A stretch of 64,000 bases of DNA from Rhizobiales bacterium SYSU XM002 (GCA_009846685.1 VWVY01000002.1:124001-188000); one strand, 5' to 3'. Counted from the first letter of the stretch, positions 50,785-60,520 are shown. Notes: a model not told the origin generated them from the sequence alone. Numbers and translations: made by a program.

Positions 50785-53334
50785 ATGCGGATTTTTTGGC
50801 TCGGCATGCACAAGCTTCTCGTCCGGACGGAACTGCCCCGTCTGCGGCAATTGGGCTTCGAGGTTTTCAACCCGCCTTATCTCAGCAGAATCAAAGATCA
50901 ATCAGCAGAGCTCAACTGGGACGCGGCGCAGCCGACGACGTTGCCCGCCGAGGTCTTCAAGGCTCTATCGGAATACAATTTTTTCTATGAACCGATCTCG
51001 CCAGAGATTGCCGAGCTTCTTAACGCTTATTTCGATGCGGTTGTCGTCACCATCAACCCGGATTGGCTCACGGAGGTTCTTAAGGTCTTCAAGAAGCGCA
51101 TCATTTATCGCGCCTACGGGCAGACATATCCGCTATCCGAGCATCTGTGGAACAACGGCGCCGGACCTGCAATCCTCGATCATCCGGATTTCCATTTCGT
51201 CCCCTTCCACGCGCTGAGTGTCGACCTAGAGCACACTTGGCTCGCGTCGCGCATGACGGTCGTGCCGTATCAGATCGACGATGATGTAATTGCCGAACAG
51301 GATACCTGGAGGGTCGATGTCGAGCCTCGCCAGGAGATCATGCTCACGTGCCCCAACATCGAAAATCCGTTCTACGGGGCACACTATCAATTCCTGAAAC
51401 AACACTTCCCAGATCCGCGCTTCCGGTTCTACGGCGTCCAATTCAGTCGCCCGGATGATCCTCAGATTGTCGGCACTTTGCCGCGAGCGGACATCTTGCG
51501 CAGTTATCGCGCGGCTTCGGGTTACCTCTATACACACGGTGGCCCGATGGTTAGCTACTTGCCACCGATCGAGATGATGACGGTCGGTGGCCCGGTCCTG
51601 TATCTGCCGCATTCTCTCCTTGCGAGGTTCTTCGGCGCGAACGGGCCGGGGCTGGCACGCGATCCTGAGCAGGCCCGTATCAAGGCAAACCGGCTGCTGG
51701 ACGGCGATCGGTCGTTTATCGAGGATGTTGTTGCTTCGCAGGCGCCGGTCCGCCGACTGTACCACCCGGATTACGTCAATTCGATTTTTGACCCGGTGAT
51801 GCGCAAGTTACTTGCGCCGCCGCCGCGTACCGACGCTCCGGCTCACATCGTCAACAACGGAGCGGCAACGTCGGTTCCTGCACCCCGCGCACAGAAGCGG
51901 ATCTATGTCCTGTTCCATTTTCCAGGTGGAATTATCGGCCGACGTGATCACCTCTATCTTTCGGCGGAGGGGATTCCGCGTGTTATCCGGCTGATGGTCA
52001 ATGCCATCCTCGCCGCTAGCGATTGCGAGGTCGTTATCACCTCGACCTACGCCAATGCGCCCTTCACGATGGGGTTCTTCGGCGTTGAGGAGACCTCCCG
52101 GATCAAAATCCACGTCATCGACGACGTGCCTGCAATAGGGAGCAGCGCCGTGCCGGGCCCGACGCAGAAGTTTGCGTCCTTCCTTGACCGGATAGGTCGC
52201 CTTCTTGGCCCGTTGGGTCCGAAGCTGCACCCGATCGGTCAGGCGTTGGTTCGTGCAGCGTCCGGCCTGTTTCGTGTGACAGGTGTTGAAACCGTGTATG
52301 CCGACACGCGCGTGGAAGCCTTGGCGAACGCGATCAACCAGGATGCCGATTGCCTCGGCGTGCTGGTGCCGCACTATTACTTGTTTCCCGAAGCACAGAA
52401 AATTGATGCGCCGATCGCGCTCTATCTGCCGGACTACACGCCTCATTTCTATGAGGGGACGACAGCCTTCGCGAAGGAAAACCGTCACGCGGGTGTCGGT
52501 CGGGCGATCGCTGATCGGGCGACCGTGGTGATGACCAATTCACAATTCACCAGAAGCTACATTTCCGATACGGTTTTGAAGGTCGATCTGGCGAAGGTGC
52601 AGGTTTTCCCGCTCCCCAACCTCAACAAGGGCGTCGATCAGGAAGATGAGCCCAGTTCCTCGCTCGTTCGCGAACATGTCCGCTTTCATGCCAACGGGCG
52701 CCCCATCATCTTTTATCCGACGCAGAACCGGCCCAACAAGAATATCCCGCGTCTGCTGCAAATCCTTGCGAAGTTGCTGGAACGCCACGCCGCCCGTGGT
52801 GGGAATAGCAAACCGCCGGTGCTGGTGCTGACCTGCAATCTCGACGATTTCGCTCCTGCGCGGACTGAATTCGAACGGCTAAACCTTGCCTCGCATGTGG
52901 TTTTCGTCAGCGCCGCGACGGATGATGATCTCCGTTGGATTTACCGGCAAGCTGTCTGCTTGGCGCTGACGACTGAAATGGAAGGCAATTTCCCGCCGCA
53001 GGTGGTCGAGGCGCTGAGCTATGGTACACCGGTCGTTGCCTCGCGGATTCCGCTGATTACGGAGGAACTGGGTCAGCTCTCCGACCATGTACTTTTGGTC
53101 GAGACGACTGATGTTACGGGGTTCGTCGAGAAGATCGAATACGCGATGACGCATCGCGCGAAAGTGCTGGAAGGTCAGGCGAAAGCGCACGAGTTTCTGA
53201 TGGCCGCGCGAACGCCTGAGAAGTTCAATGCCGCACTTGGTCGTGTGGTGGCCTCGCTGCGTGAGGCCGCGAAAGAAAAAGCTGCGGGGGCAATCGAGCC
53301 CACTGAGGCCTATGAAGCTCCGGAAAAGCCCTAG
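50785..53334 (+). CDS. Large bifunctional glycosyltransferase-like protein
   Basis: An 849-aa protein with two GT-B-like halves joined near residue 350 by a Pro/Ala-rich linker. The C-terminal half (about 370-830) is a GT4-type transferase: FYPTQNRPNKNIPRLLQILA, a VVFVSAATDDDLRWIYRQA, and EGNFPPQVVEALSYGTPVVA ending the donor site. The N-terminal half, with RIIYRAYGQTYPLSEHLW and YLYTHGGPMVSYLPPIEMMT, resembles a glycosyltransferase but lacks a motif I can name. A two-domain enzyme could add two sugars in turn. Specificity unknown. Confidence 0.78.
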   Translation: MRIFWLGMHKLLVRTELPRLRQLGFEVFNPPYLSRIKDQSAELNWDAAQPTTLPAEVFKALSEYNFFYEPISPEIAELLNAYFDAVVVTINPDWLTEVLKVFKKRIIYRAYGQTYPLSEHLWNNGAGPAILDHPDFHFVPFHALSVDLEHTWLASRMTVVPYQIDDDVIAEQDTWRVDVEPRQEIMLTCPNIENPFYGAHYQFLKQHFPDPRFRFYGVQFSRPDDPQIVGTLPRADILRSYRAASGYLYTHGGPMVSYLPPIEMMTVGGPVLYLPHSLLARFFGANGPGLARDPEQARIKANRLLDGDRSFIEDVVASQAPVRRLYHPDYVNSIFDPVMRKLLAPPPRTDAPAHIVNNGAATSVPAPRAQKRIYVLFHFPGGIIGRRDHLYLSAEGIPRVIRLMVNAILAASDCEVVITSTYANAPFTMGFFGVEETSRIKIHVIDDVPAIGSSAVPGPTQKFASFLDRIGRLLGPLGPKLHPIGQALVRAASGLFRVTGVETVYADTRVEALANAINQDADCLGVLVPHYYLFPEAQKIDAPIALYLPDYTPHFYEGTTAFAKENRHAGVGRAIADRATVVMTNSQFTRSYISDTVLKVDLAKVQVFPLPNLNKGVDQEDEPSSSLVREHVRFHANGRPIIFYPTQNRPNKNIPRLLQILAKLLERHAARGGNSKPPVLVLTCNLDDFAPARTEFERLNLASHVVFVSAATDDDLRWIYRQAVCLALTTEMEGNFPPQVVEALSYGTPVVASRIPLITEELGQLSDHVLLVETTDVTGFVEKIEYAMTHRAKVLEGQAKAHEFLMAARTPEKFNAALGRVVASLREAAKEKAAGAIEPTEAYEAPEKP

Positions 53335-53428
53335 TCTTGACGCGGATACCCGGTTATTGCCGGAGTCAGCACCGGCAAGTGGGCGGCAATTTCCGCCACG
53401 CTGGTCCGGGACAGGGTGAACGCGGGCG

Positions 53429-54523
53429 ATGCTGATCAGGGCTTACGGCACCTCATCTCTTTTCGGTCTGGCGTCGCGACGGATCATGCAGGCTCTTGTG
53501 GAAGTCCTGCTACCCGGTTGCTTCCAGCTCGAAGCCAGCACTCTGGAAGGCCTCCGCGAAGCGGTAACAGGCCGCAAGACGCCGAGCATTCTGCTATATG
53601 CGGTTGATCCAGATTTGAGTCTGGTCGAGGTAACGCATCGCGTAAATCCAGCGTCAGTCTATTTTTACGAAGATCCGAGCGATATCGTTGGTTTCGCCCT
53701 GCGCGAAAGCCAAACAGTCTGGCCTACTGCGCTGCAGGTTGCCTGTAAGAATATCGCGACCGTTGCCGCGGTCATCGCTGCCCCGCAGACGCTTGTCATC
53801 AGGCGCGATCCCGGGCTCACGCTTGATGCAGTCATCTCTGAGCTTTGTGGGCATTTTGGCCTGCCGGTCACGCAGGAAAAGCGCCTGGAAATTGCGGCAA
53901 GTCTCGGCATCCAGGACCGTGCAAATCTTGAGGATCCGCTCGAACAATGGCTGCAAGCTCAGTTCGAGCATTATCGTCCGCCGATGTTCGGAATTTACGA
54001 GGTCTCCGGCGACGTTGTCGAATTGATGGAGACCGTTTACGGACCGCTGCGCAGCTTGTTGGTGCACCAGCCCGTTCGAGACCTGCAATGGCCTGTCCAA
54101 CTGTTCTTTTCGCAAACACCCCAGCGGACGATTTCAGGCGTGACTGCCGATCCGCTCTCGCTGCTTGGTCCAGCGCGATATCTCTACTTCGGACCCTATT
54201 ACTGTCTGCCATCAGGCTGGTGGAATCTCAAAGTGGTTTTCGAAGTTCGCGAGAACTTGTCGTTCAACAAGGTTGAGATTGACGTTTGTCAGGCGGGAGA
54301 CTCCCTTTCCTATGGGCTTTTCGACATTCCGGTTCGAGGTCGGTTTGAGATCGACACGGAGATCGAAATTAGGTTGCCCGAGGTGCCTCTTGAATTCCGG
54401 ATTTTCCTAAAGGAAGGCGCCATTGAGGGCTTGCTTGAACTCAAGAGGGTAACCTGGTCGATGAGCGAACAACCGCCAAACGAGCAGGATGGAGCGCGCA
54501 TCTATGCTCATTCGACCCCTTAG
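53429..54523 (+). CDS. Hypothetical protein of the glycan cluster
   Basis: A 364-aa protein with no recognised catalytic motif. The N-terminal part (to about 230) is mixed alpha/beta, and the last 120 residues (YLYFGPYYCLPSGWWNLKV...) look like a beta-sandwich. The start at 53429 lacks a strong ribosome site. It sits between the large glycosyltransferase and the cytidylyltransferase on the same strand, and ends 113 bp before the latter. A transferase or a carbohydrate-binding protein is possible; I do not assign a role. Confidence 0.65.
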   Translation: MLIRAYGTSSLFGLASRRIMQALVEVLLPGCFQLEASTLEGLREAVTGRKTPSILLYAVDPDLSLVEVTHRVNPASVYFYEDPSDIVGFALRESQTVWPTALQVACKNIATVAAVIAAPQTLVIRRDPGLTLDAVISELCGHFGLPVTQEKRLEIAASLGIQDRANLEDPLEQWLQAQFEHYRPPMFGIYEVSGDVVELMETVYGPLRSLLVHQPVRDLQWPVQLFFSQTPQRTISGVTADPLSLLGPARYLYFGPYYCLPSGWWNLKVVFEVRENLSFNKVEIDVCQAGDSLSYGLFDIPVRGRFEIDTEIEIRLPEVPLEFRIFLKEGAIEGLLELKRVTWSMSEQPPNEQDGARIYAHSTP

Positions 54524-54636
54524 GGATTTTCGAGCGTTCAATTGTCAAACCTGGAGCGAAGCACTAGGACTGAGATCAGTTCCAACATAGGGATCGAGCC
54601 CCGCCTTGCATCCGAACGTGTTTCTGGCTGATCAGC

Positions 54637-55377
54637 ATGAATAATTCCGGTGACAGGAAGCAGGAACTCGTCGCATTCCTGCCGTGCCGTGCTGGAAGCC
54701 AGCGAGTGCCGCTAAAAAATACGCGTCAGTTCGATCCGGACGGGCGAAGTCTGTTCGACATCAAACTGGCCCAGCTCATCAATTGCCCGGATATCGATCG
54801 CATTGTCGTCTCGACCAATGACGAGGCTATCAAAAGCGCAACACGGGCAGCAATCTCTGGATCTGAAAGGCGAATCCAACTCGATCATCGCCCTGACACC
54901 CTGTGTTCTTCTTCGACCTCGACTGACGAGGTCGTGCGGTATGCTGCGACAATCATCCGTAAAGGGCATATCCTATGGACGCATGTCACCTCACCGTTCG
55001 TTGATACAGACGATTACAGCGACATCATCCAGCGCTATTTCGCGGCGCGCGCGGCGGGTAAGCATCGTTCGTTGATGACTGTCACGAAGTTGCAGGGGTT
55101 CATCTGGAATGATACCGGCCCTATCAACTACGATCGGGCGATTGAGAAATGGCCGCGCACCCAGACACTTGCACCCCTGTATGAAGTGAACAGCGCCGCC
55201 TTCATCACGGAGGCGGCGGCGATGGCGAGGATCGGAGACCGTATTACCGACGATGTCCTCATGTATCCGCTTTCCAAGTCGAAGGCAGTTGACATCGACG
55301 ACATGGATGAGTTCCATCTGGCGATGGCACTTTTTGCCCGGCAGGCGCCGCTGCGTGGATCGTCCGGCCCAGCCTAG
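54637..55377 (+). CDS. Acylneuraminate/KDO-type cytidylyltransferase
   Basis: A 246-aa CMP-sugar synthetase-like protein. The P-loop region LPCRAGSQRVPLKNTR is the altered form of the classical PARGGSKGIPxKN, and IDRIVVSTNDEAIKSA, RPDTLCSSSTSTDEVV and HVTSPFVDTDDY follow in family order. It probably activates an acidic C8-C9 ulosonic acid or an alditol for the glycan. Sugar identity cannot be read, and no neuB or neuC homologue lies in the window. The next gene starts 15 bp after it. Confidence 0.84.
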   Translation: MNNSGDRKQELVAFLPCRAGSQRVPLKNTRQFDPDGRSLFDIKLAQLINCPDIDRIVVSTNDEAIKSATRAAISGSERRIQLDHRPDTLCSSSTSTDEVVRYAATIIRKGHILWTHVTSPFVDTDDYSDIIQRYFAARAAGKHRSLMTVTKLQGFIWNDTGPINYDRAIEKWPRTQTLAPLYEVNSAAFITEAAAMARIGDRITDDVLMYPLSKSKAVDIDDMDEFHLAMALFARQAPLRGSSGPA

Positions 55378-55392
55378 GAAGTAGTCGCTGTC

Positions 55393-57528
55393 ATGTCGCG
55401 TTTGAGTTCTCCGTCCTTCTCGTTGTGGCAAGGTTTGAGCCATTCGGTTTGGGCTGGAAATCCGTCGCCTAAACCTGGATGCCAGACGATCTACGTGGAT
55501 CTGTTTCACGATTCTTTTGACTACCTTGCCTATAGTCTGACCATTGGCCGCTTGATCGGAATTGAGACCGGCCTCCCCGTTGTCGGCCTGACTGGTCGGT
55601 TGGGCGCGGTCCACGGGTCGTGCCACCAGTTTGATCTGGACGAGATCACGGCGATCGCGCACGGTTACGACGTTCCGGTTGTCATGCTTGACGAAGGGGC
55701 TGCCACAGGCTCAGCCATCAGCTTGATCGCGCAGGAGGCGCTGCGGCAAGGCCTCGAACTGCCCGAATTGTCTGGGGCGGCCCTGCGCCGTTTCGTGAAA
55801 GCAGTCGTTGACCAGCAAGGCTTTGCGCTCGGGCGGTATGTTTATGATACGCACTTGCGCAACACGCGGACCGAAACGATCTCGGAGTTCGATGTCGCGC
55901 TGCTTGAAAGTTTCGAGCGCTGCCTTGTCGGTGCGCGCGTTTTGGACGCCCGGTTCGATCACAGCGCTCCCGCATGGTTCGTCACCGGGCATGTCGACTA
56001 TGCTCCGTGGGGCATGGCTTCGGAAAAGGTGCTCGCGCGGGGCGGGCGCCTTGCGTATTTCCGGAATGAAGGGAACCTGCGCATCCATCTTGCAGAAGGT
56101 GCTGTGGCTCCAGGAAAGACGGTTTGCGGGCATATTCGGCAAACCGGCGGTCCATCAGAAAAAGCACTGGTCGCGCGAATTGCCGACGAAGCGCCGGATC
56201 TTGCCGAGGCGCATTTCCAGGCAATTTCCAGCGGCGCGCGATTCTGCTCGCATCGCTTCTTACCAACGCCAATGCCGGATCTGGCCAGCGCAACGCACGG
56301 ACCGATCATCCGCGCGATGCGCGCAGCAATCGGCTTCAACGCAAACCGTCCTCTTGTCGGTCTGTTCTCGATCACGTTTTCCGACATTCCCGTCGCCGAC
56401 GAGCAAGCATTCGAGGACAACTATGCTTGGCTTAGCGAAACCTTGGCGTTCGGGGCCTTGCATCCGGATATCGATTGGGTCGTCAAGATCCACCCGGCCG
56501 ACAAGAACTATAACGTTACCGGAGCGATGCAGCGCCTCCAGGAACGGTTCGGCGAATTCCCCAATATTCGGTTCGTTGGAACGGAATGGTCGCCGACCGC
56601 GCTGATTGCTGCCTGCGATGTCGTCACCAGCCTGCGCGGCAGTCCGGGAATGCAGGCAGCGCTAGCGGGGCGGCCAGCGGTCTTTTGCGGACATGGCCAA
56701 TATTCGGACATGGGCTTTGGTCAGATCGGCCTCACTCCCGAGCGGTATTTCGAGCTGCTCGTCGAGAACGCGAGGAACCCTGTCGTGCCCGCCGGCGAAA
56801 CGCTGCGAGCCCGGGCATTTCGGTTTGTTGAGGATGTGGTCTTCTCAAATCCCTCAAGCCTGCTTGGCAGTTTCGGCGAACTGGCATGTAGCATTGATCC
56901 GTGGAGCGACCTTGCGCGGAACCTGCGGTGGTATTCGCAGGAAACCGATCCACTTCGCAAAGCGATCGGCGTTGCGATCAGGGAGAACAGGACGCGTGTC
57001 GCGAGCGGCGATCCGTTTCTCTCAGACTGTCGGATCGCACCGCGTGCTTCTGCAGAACTGACGCAGGGGAGCTTTGCCATCCGCCATTTCTGGCCGGAAG
57101 GCGTTGTACCGCTGTTCGGATTCCACGAAGTCGAACCCTGGGGAGTCTGGATGGCGGGACGCGGTGCCGCGCTGCTGGTGAAAGTTGGTGAACCGCTTGA
57201 AGGGGTACTGCGGCTGCGTATTGCTTGCAAAGGCCTTATTCCTCCCGACTGGCCGATGCCCGAGATGGCCGTGACGGTTGGTGGCATGAGTGGGTTTCCA
57301 GTTGACGATGGAAGTCAGTCCCCGGACGAGCTTGTTTTCGATGTCGGACCCGGTGTTTTTGGGGTCGGTGGATCGTTGCTGTTCGAATTTTCACTGTCGC
57401 CCGGCACAGTGCCCGATGCATCGCGTGGCGATGGCGATCAAAGGGTTCTCACGTTCAGTCTTCGCGATGTCGCGTGGAACTTGCGCGGCCAGACACCCCT
57501 TCCAGCCGGAAGCGCTGACGCGGCTTGA
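55393..57528 (+). CDS. Capsule polysaccharide synthesis-like protein with C-terminal beta-sandwich
   Basis: A 711-aa protein. The middle (about 300-470) resembles the KpsC/KpsS or CDP-glycerol glycerophosphotransferase type, with FSITFSDIPVADEQAF, DWVVKIHPADKNYN, NIRFVGTEWSPTALIAACDV and SLRGSPGMQAALAGRPAVF. The first 250 residues are unassigned. The last 120 (LFGFHEVEPWGVWMAGRGA and following) look like a beta-sandwich found at the ends of other cell-surface glycan enzymes. A polymerising or KDO/glycerol-phosphate transferase is plausible; nothing more precise can be said. Confidence 0.68.
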   Translation: MSRLSSPSFSLWQGLSHSVWAGNPSPKPGCQTIYVDLFHDSFDYLAYSLTIGRLIGIETGLPVVGLTGRLGAVHGSCHQFDLDEITAIAHGYDVPVVMLDEGAATGSAISLIAQEALRQGLELPELSGAALRRFVKAVVDQQGFALGRYVYDTHLRNTRTETISEFDVALLESFERCLVGARVLDARFDHSAPAWFVTGHVDYAPWGMASEKVLARGGRLAYFRNEGNLRIHLAEGAVAPGKTVCGHIRQTGGPSEKALVARIADEAPDLAEAHFQAISSGARFCSHRFLPTPMPDLASATHGPIIRAMRAAIGFNANRPLVGLFSITFSDIPVADEQAFEDNYAWLSETLAFGALHPDIDWVVKIHPADKNYNVTGAMQRLQERFGEFPNIRFVGTEWSPTALIAACDVVTSLRGSPGMQAALAGRPAVFCGHGQYSDMGFGQIGLTPERYFELLVENARNPVVPAGETLRARAFRFVEDVVFSNPSSLLGSFGELACSIDPWSDLARNLRWYSQETDPLRKAIGVAIRENRTRVASGDPFLSDCRIAPRASAELTQGSFAIRHFWPEGVVPLFGFHEVEPWGVWMAGRGAALLVKVGEPLEGVLRLRIACKGLIPPDWPMPEMAVTVGGMSGFPVDDGSQSPDELVFDVGPGVFGVGGSLLFEFSLSPGTVPDASRGDGDQRVLTFSLRDVAWNLRGQTPLPAGSADAA

Positions 57529-57596
57529 CTTTGGCTGCGGTGCGATGTGACGAGGAGAGTAGATCGTCATGCCTGCGCCCAACGAACTGGAAGACA

Positions 57597-58292
57597 ATGG
57601 CACCCGTCCGCATCAACACCAGCATCCTTTCGGGGCTAGAGCGCAAGGCGATAGATTGGATCGCTCCGCGCCTGCCCGCCTCAATCACGCCGGATTGGCT
57701 GACCGGCTTCGGAACGGTCGGTGCGTTCGTCGTCCTAGCGGGCTACGCCCTGAGCAATGTCAGCCCAGCTTTCCTGTGGCTCGCCAACCTCGGGCTCGTG
57801 ATGCACTGGTTCGGCGATTCGCTCGACGGAAATCTGGCACGCTACCGCAAGATCGAGCGTCCGCGCTATGGGTATTTCCTTGATCAGACAATCGATGTGC
57901 TCGGCAATTTCCTGATCTGCTTCGGTATGGGACTGTCGCCCTTCATCGATATGCGTGTCGCGCTGGTGGCGCTCGCGGGCTACCACATGGTGTCGATCTA
58001 TGTGTTTGTGCGGGCCAATATCGCGGGCGATTTTCACGTTTCGGTGCTCAACTCCGGACCGACGGAGATGCGGGTGCTCATCATGATGATGAATACCAAC
58101 ATTTTCCTGTTCGGCGCCGCGCCTTGGACAGTTTTCGGCGTTTCGATGACCTGGTGTGACATCTCGATCGCCCTTGTCAGCGTCATGTCCATGACGACCT
58201 TCATCTACTTGATTTCCACCTTTGCCCCGGTGCTGCGCGAAAAGGACGATGCCGAGCGCGCGGCACGGCAGGCAGGGCAGCCTCAAGGCTGA
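57597..58292 (+). CDS. CDP-alcohol phosphatidyltransferase family protein
   Basis: A 231-aa integral membrane enzyme that transfers a phospho-alcohol group from a CDP-activated donor. The complete CDP-OH-P motif is present: D77-G78-x2-A81-R82-x9-G92-x3-D96-x3-D100, all six key residues. Six hydrophobic segments are visible. The ATG at 57597 has GGAAG upstream; the TTG at 57525 overlaps the previous gene. It may build a glycan lipid anchor or a special phospholipid, given the neighbours. Confidence 0.86.
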   Translation: MAPVRINTSILSGLERKAIDWIAPRLPASITPDWLTGFGTVGAFVVLAGYALSNVSPAFLWLANLGLVMHWFGDSLDGNLARYRKIERPRYGYFLDQTIDVLGNFLICFGMGLSPFIDMRVALVALAGYHMVSIYVFVRANIAGDFHVSVLNSGPTEMRVLIMMMNTNIFLFGAAPWTVFGVSMTWCDISIALVSVMSMTTFIYLISTFAPVLREKDDAERAARQAGQPQG

Positions 58293-59137
58293 TCTTGGCC
58301 GTTGCCGCTCCGGGTTTCGCTGCCCAGGCGGCGAAGGATGCGCAACTGCTGGCGGCGGAAGAATGGCGCGTAGAGCGAGTGAAGCCAGCCGAAAGCGCTC
58401 ATCAGCACGCCGGGCGTGAGCATGAACCGGCCGGCCTCCGCGCCGCGCACGATCGCTTGCGCAACAGTATCCGCGCTCAGCAGGCCACCACCGGCGGTGA
58501 TCTGTTTGGTCGCCTCTGGCTTGAGCGCCTGCTCCGCCGCGAGTTGCGGCGTATCGGTATCCGGCGGGAAGGCCACGCTGACGGCAACACCCGCCAACGC
58601 GAGCTCGACCCTGAGAGTTTCGGCCAGCGCCCGCACAGCGAATTTCCCCGGTGCATAGCCTGAATAACCCGCGATGCCGACGAAGGCCGCGGCAGAAGAG
58701 ATCATGGTAATCCGGCCGCCGCCGCTCCGGCTCATCGCCGAGGCGACAGGGCGGACGAGATTGAGCGTGCCGAAGAAATTGACGTCCATCTGCTGCCGGT
58801 GCGTGCTGGACGGCAGATCGAGAAACATGCCCGGTTCCGCCATGCCGGCGCTGGTAACAAGCCAGTCAATCCGGCCGAACTCCTTCAGGATACAGGCAAT
58901 CGCCGCCTCGCAGGCGTTCTCGTCGGTCACATCGAGGGCGAGTGTGCGCACGGGACTTTCGCCATCGGCCAATAACGCTTGATGGGCAAACGCCAGCCGC
59001 TTCGGATCACGCGCAAGCAGAACAACTGCATAAGCTTTCACGTGCAAAATCCGGGCTACCGCCAGACCGATACCGCTCGATCCACCCGATATCACCGCGA
59101 CGGGCGGTGTCGGGACGGGGAGCGGGTCGGCGGCCAA
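58283..59137 (-). CDS. SDR family protein resembling 3-ketodihydrosphingosine reductase
   Basis: A 284-aa SDR with SGGSSGIGLA at residues 16-25, the TSAGMAEPG segment and active site Y-x3-K in YSGYAPGKFAV. After the core, AFPPDTDTPQLAAEQALKPE and the following KQITAGG resemble the substrate loop of KDSR, and a terminal amphipathic or membrane segment (LMSAFGWLHSLYAPFFRR) matches its membrane-associated tail. It would reduce a 3-keto sphingoid base. The start is TTG with CGGAGG seven bases upstream. Convergent with the phosphatidyltransferase, overlapping by 10 bp. Confidence 0.78.
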   Translation of the reverse strand: MAADPLPVPTPPVAVISGGSSGIGLAVARILHVKAYAVVLLARDPKRLAFAHQALLADGESPVRTLALDVTDENACEAAIACILKEFGRIDWLVTSAGMAEPGMFLDLPSSTHRQQMDVNFFGTLNLVRPVASAMSRSGGGRITMISSAAAFVGIAGYSGYAPGKFAVRALAETLRVELALAGVAVSVAFPPDTDTPQLAAEQALKPEATKQITAGGGLLSADTVAQAIVRGAEAGRFMLTPGVLMSAFGWLHSLYAPFFRRQQLRILRRLGSETRSGNGQDQP

Positions 59138-59152
59138 ACGCGGCCTCCGCGA

Positions 59153-60319
59153 TCAGAAGACGGACTTGGCCACCGCGGCAGCCGACACGGAGGACGCCGC
59201 CGTGGAGAAGACCGCCAGCACCTTGTTCAGCTCGTTGAGCGGCGCATTGGCGACATAGATCATGTCGTTGTTATGGACGCGGATCTTCTGAGCCAGGAAA
59301 TACGAGCGTGGATCACGTAGGTTCAGTCGATAAATGACCGGCACCCGCGTATCCCGCGCAGCCGTTTCAAACTTGGGATCGAGCTGGCGCGCGATGCTGA
59401 CGCTCTCGAACCGCATCAGGAATACGCCATAGGGATCGGAGCGGTAGTCGAGCAGGCCACCGGCCTTGGCGACGGCCTGTTCGAGCGTGATGCCGGCGGC
59501 ATCGAACGGAACCACAGCATTGCGACCGGCCGCGCCAAAGACCGAGAAGGTTTGCGGATCGCGGATAATCGTCAGCACATCGTGCGGATGGGCATAGATG
59601 TTCTCGGACGCCGAACTGACGAGACGCTGCATCGGCACGGATACCGTGCGACCGCCTCGCTGAAGGGTCACGAAAGTCTCATGCGCCGGGGCGCGGACGC
59701 CGCCGGCCATCGCCAACACGTCCAGGATACGCTCGCCACGAACGGAAAGCGGTACGCGCGCTCCCGCCGTTACCTCTCCGAGCACGGTAACAGAGTTGGA
59801 GAGCCCCTGCGGCACCGTCACCAGCACCTGCGGCTCGATGGCCTTGCCGGTCAGCCGTTCAACGATGCGGCGCTCGACCTCTGGTGTCGTCAGCCCGGTG
59901 ACCTGCACGCGGCCGGCATAGGGAACCGTGATCGACCCATCGCGCGAAACAATCTGTTCCGGGATATTGGCCGATCGGGCGCCGGTCGAATTGCGATCGA
60001 TCGCCGGCTGCGAGAAAAGCCCGCCGGCGGCCGCTTCCCAGATCGTGACACTGACCCGGTCGCCAATGCTGATGCGCTGATGCGGCGGCGGACGGCGGTC
60101 GCCGAAATGGCCAATGAAGGAACGATCGCCAACGGACGAGAGGATCGAGGTCACCTGCTCGTCGACGTCGCGGAGAATATAACGGAAATTGCCGTCGACC
60201 TCTGCGGAGGCAACAACTTCCATCGTTGTCGGGCCAGCCGAAGGCAACGCCGTACATCCGGCCAAAGCCAGAAAAACCGGAACGGCCCCGAGAACTCGGA
60301 ATTTCTGCAACACATCCAT
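59153..60319 (-). CDS. Polysaccharide export outer-membrane lipoprotein (Wza family)
   Basis: A 388-aa export protein with a lipoprotein signal ending in LALAGC. The Poly_export domain (about 60-190) contains ISIGDRVSVTIWEAA and SITVPYAGRVQVTGLT. Two SLBB domains follow (VTVLGEVTAGARVPL near residue 190, FSVFGAAGRNAVVPFDAAG near 265), and a C-terminal helix would cross the outer membrane. It forms the pore for capsule or exopolysaccharide. Part of the minus-strand set with the acyltransferase and P450 upstream; no Wzc or Wzx is in the window. Confidence 0.91.
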   Translation of the reverse strand: MDVLQKFRVLGAVPVFLALAGCTALPSAGPTTMEVVASAEVDGNFRYILRDVDEQVTSILSSVGDRSFIGHFGDRRPPPHQRISIGDRVSVTIWEAAAGGLFSQPAIDRNSTGARSANIPEQIVSRDGSITVPYAGRVQVTGLTTPEVERRIVERLTGKAIEPQVLVTVPQGLSNSVTVLGEVTAGARVPLSVRGERILDVLAMAGGVRAPAHETFVTLQRGGRTVSVPMQRLVSSASENIYAHPHDVLTIIRDPQTFSVFGAAGRNAVVPFDAAGITLEQAVAKAGGLLDYRSDPYGVFLMRFESVSIARQLDPKFETAARDTRVPVIYRLNLRDPRSYFLAQKIRVHNNDMIYVANAPLNELNKVLAVFSTAASSVSAAAVAKSVF

Positions 60320-60520
60320 CCTAACAAAGGCCCTACGGAAAGGACGACTCCGACGCCACCTTGTCTACAGATTCATTCCCAGAATGGAAATGCGTGAACG
60401 CCGGATTGAAAAAACTTGCTGCAAAATTACAACAAGCCTAACGGGAGGATAACCTTTGATGCCTTGAGGGGCATTTTCCAGTCGTGCTGGAAACATGACG
60501 CTGGGTGTAACTCTCGACAA
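60320..60520. other. Intergenic region upstream of the export gene with two hairpins
   Basis: This 201-bp AT-richer region lies between the acyltransferase stop and the export-lipoprotein start. It holds adjacent inverted repeats: ATGCC-TTGAG-GGGCAT-type (about 60459-60474) and TTTCCAG-TCGTG-CTGGAAA (60475-60493). It may contain the promoter of the export gene and a weak terminator; no gene is visible. Confidence 0.4.
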
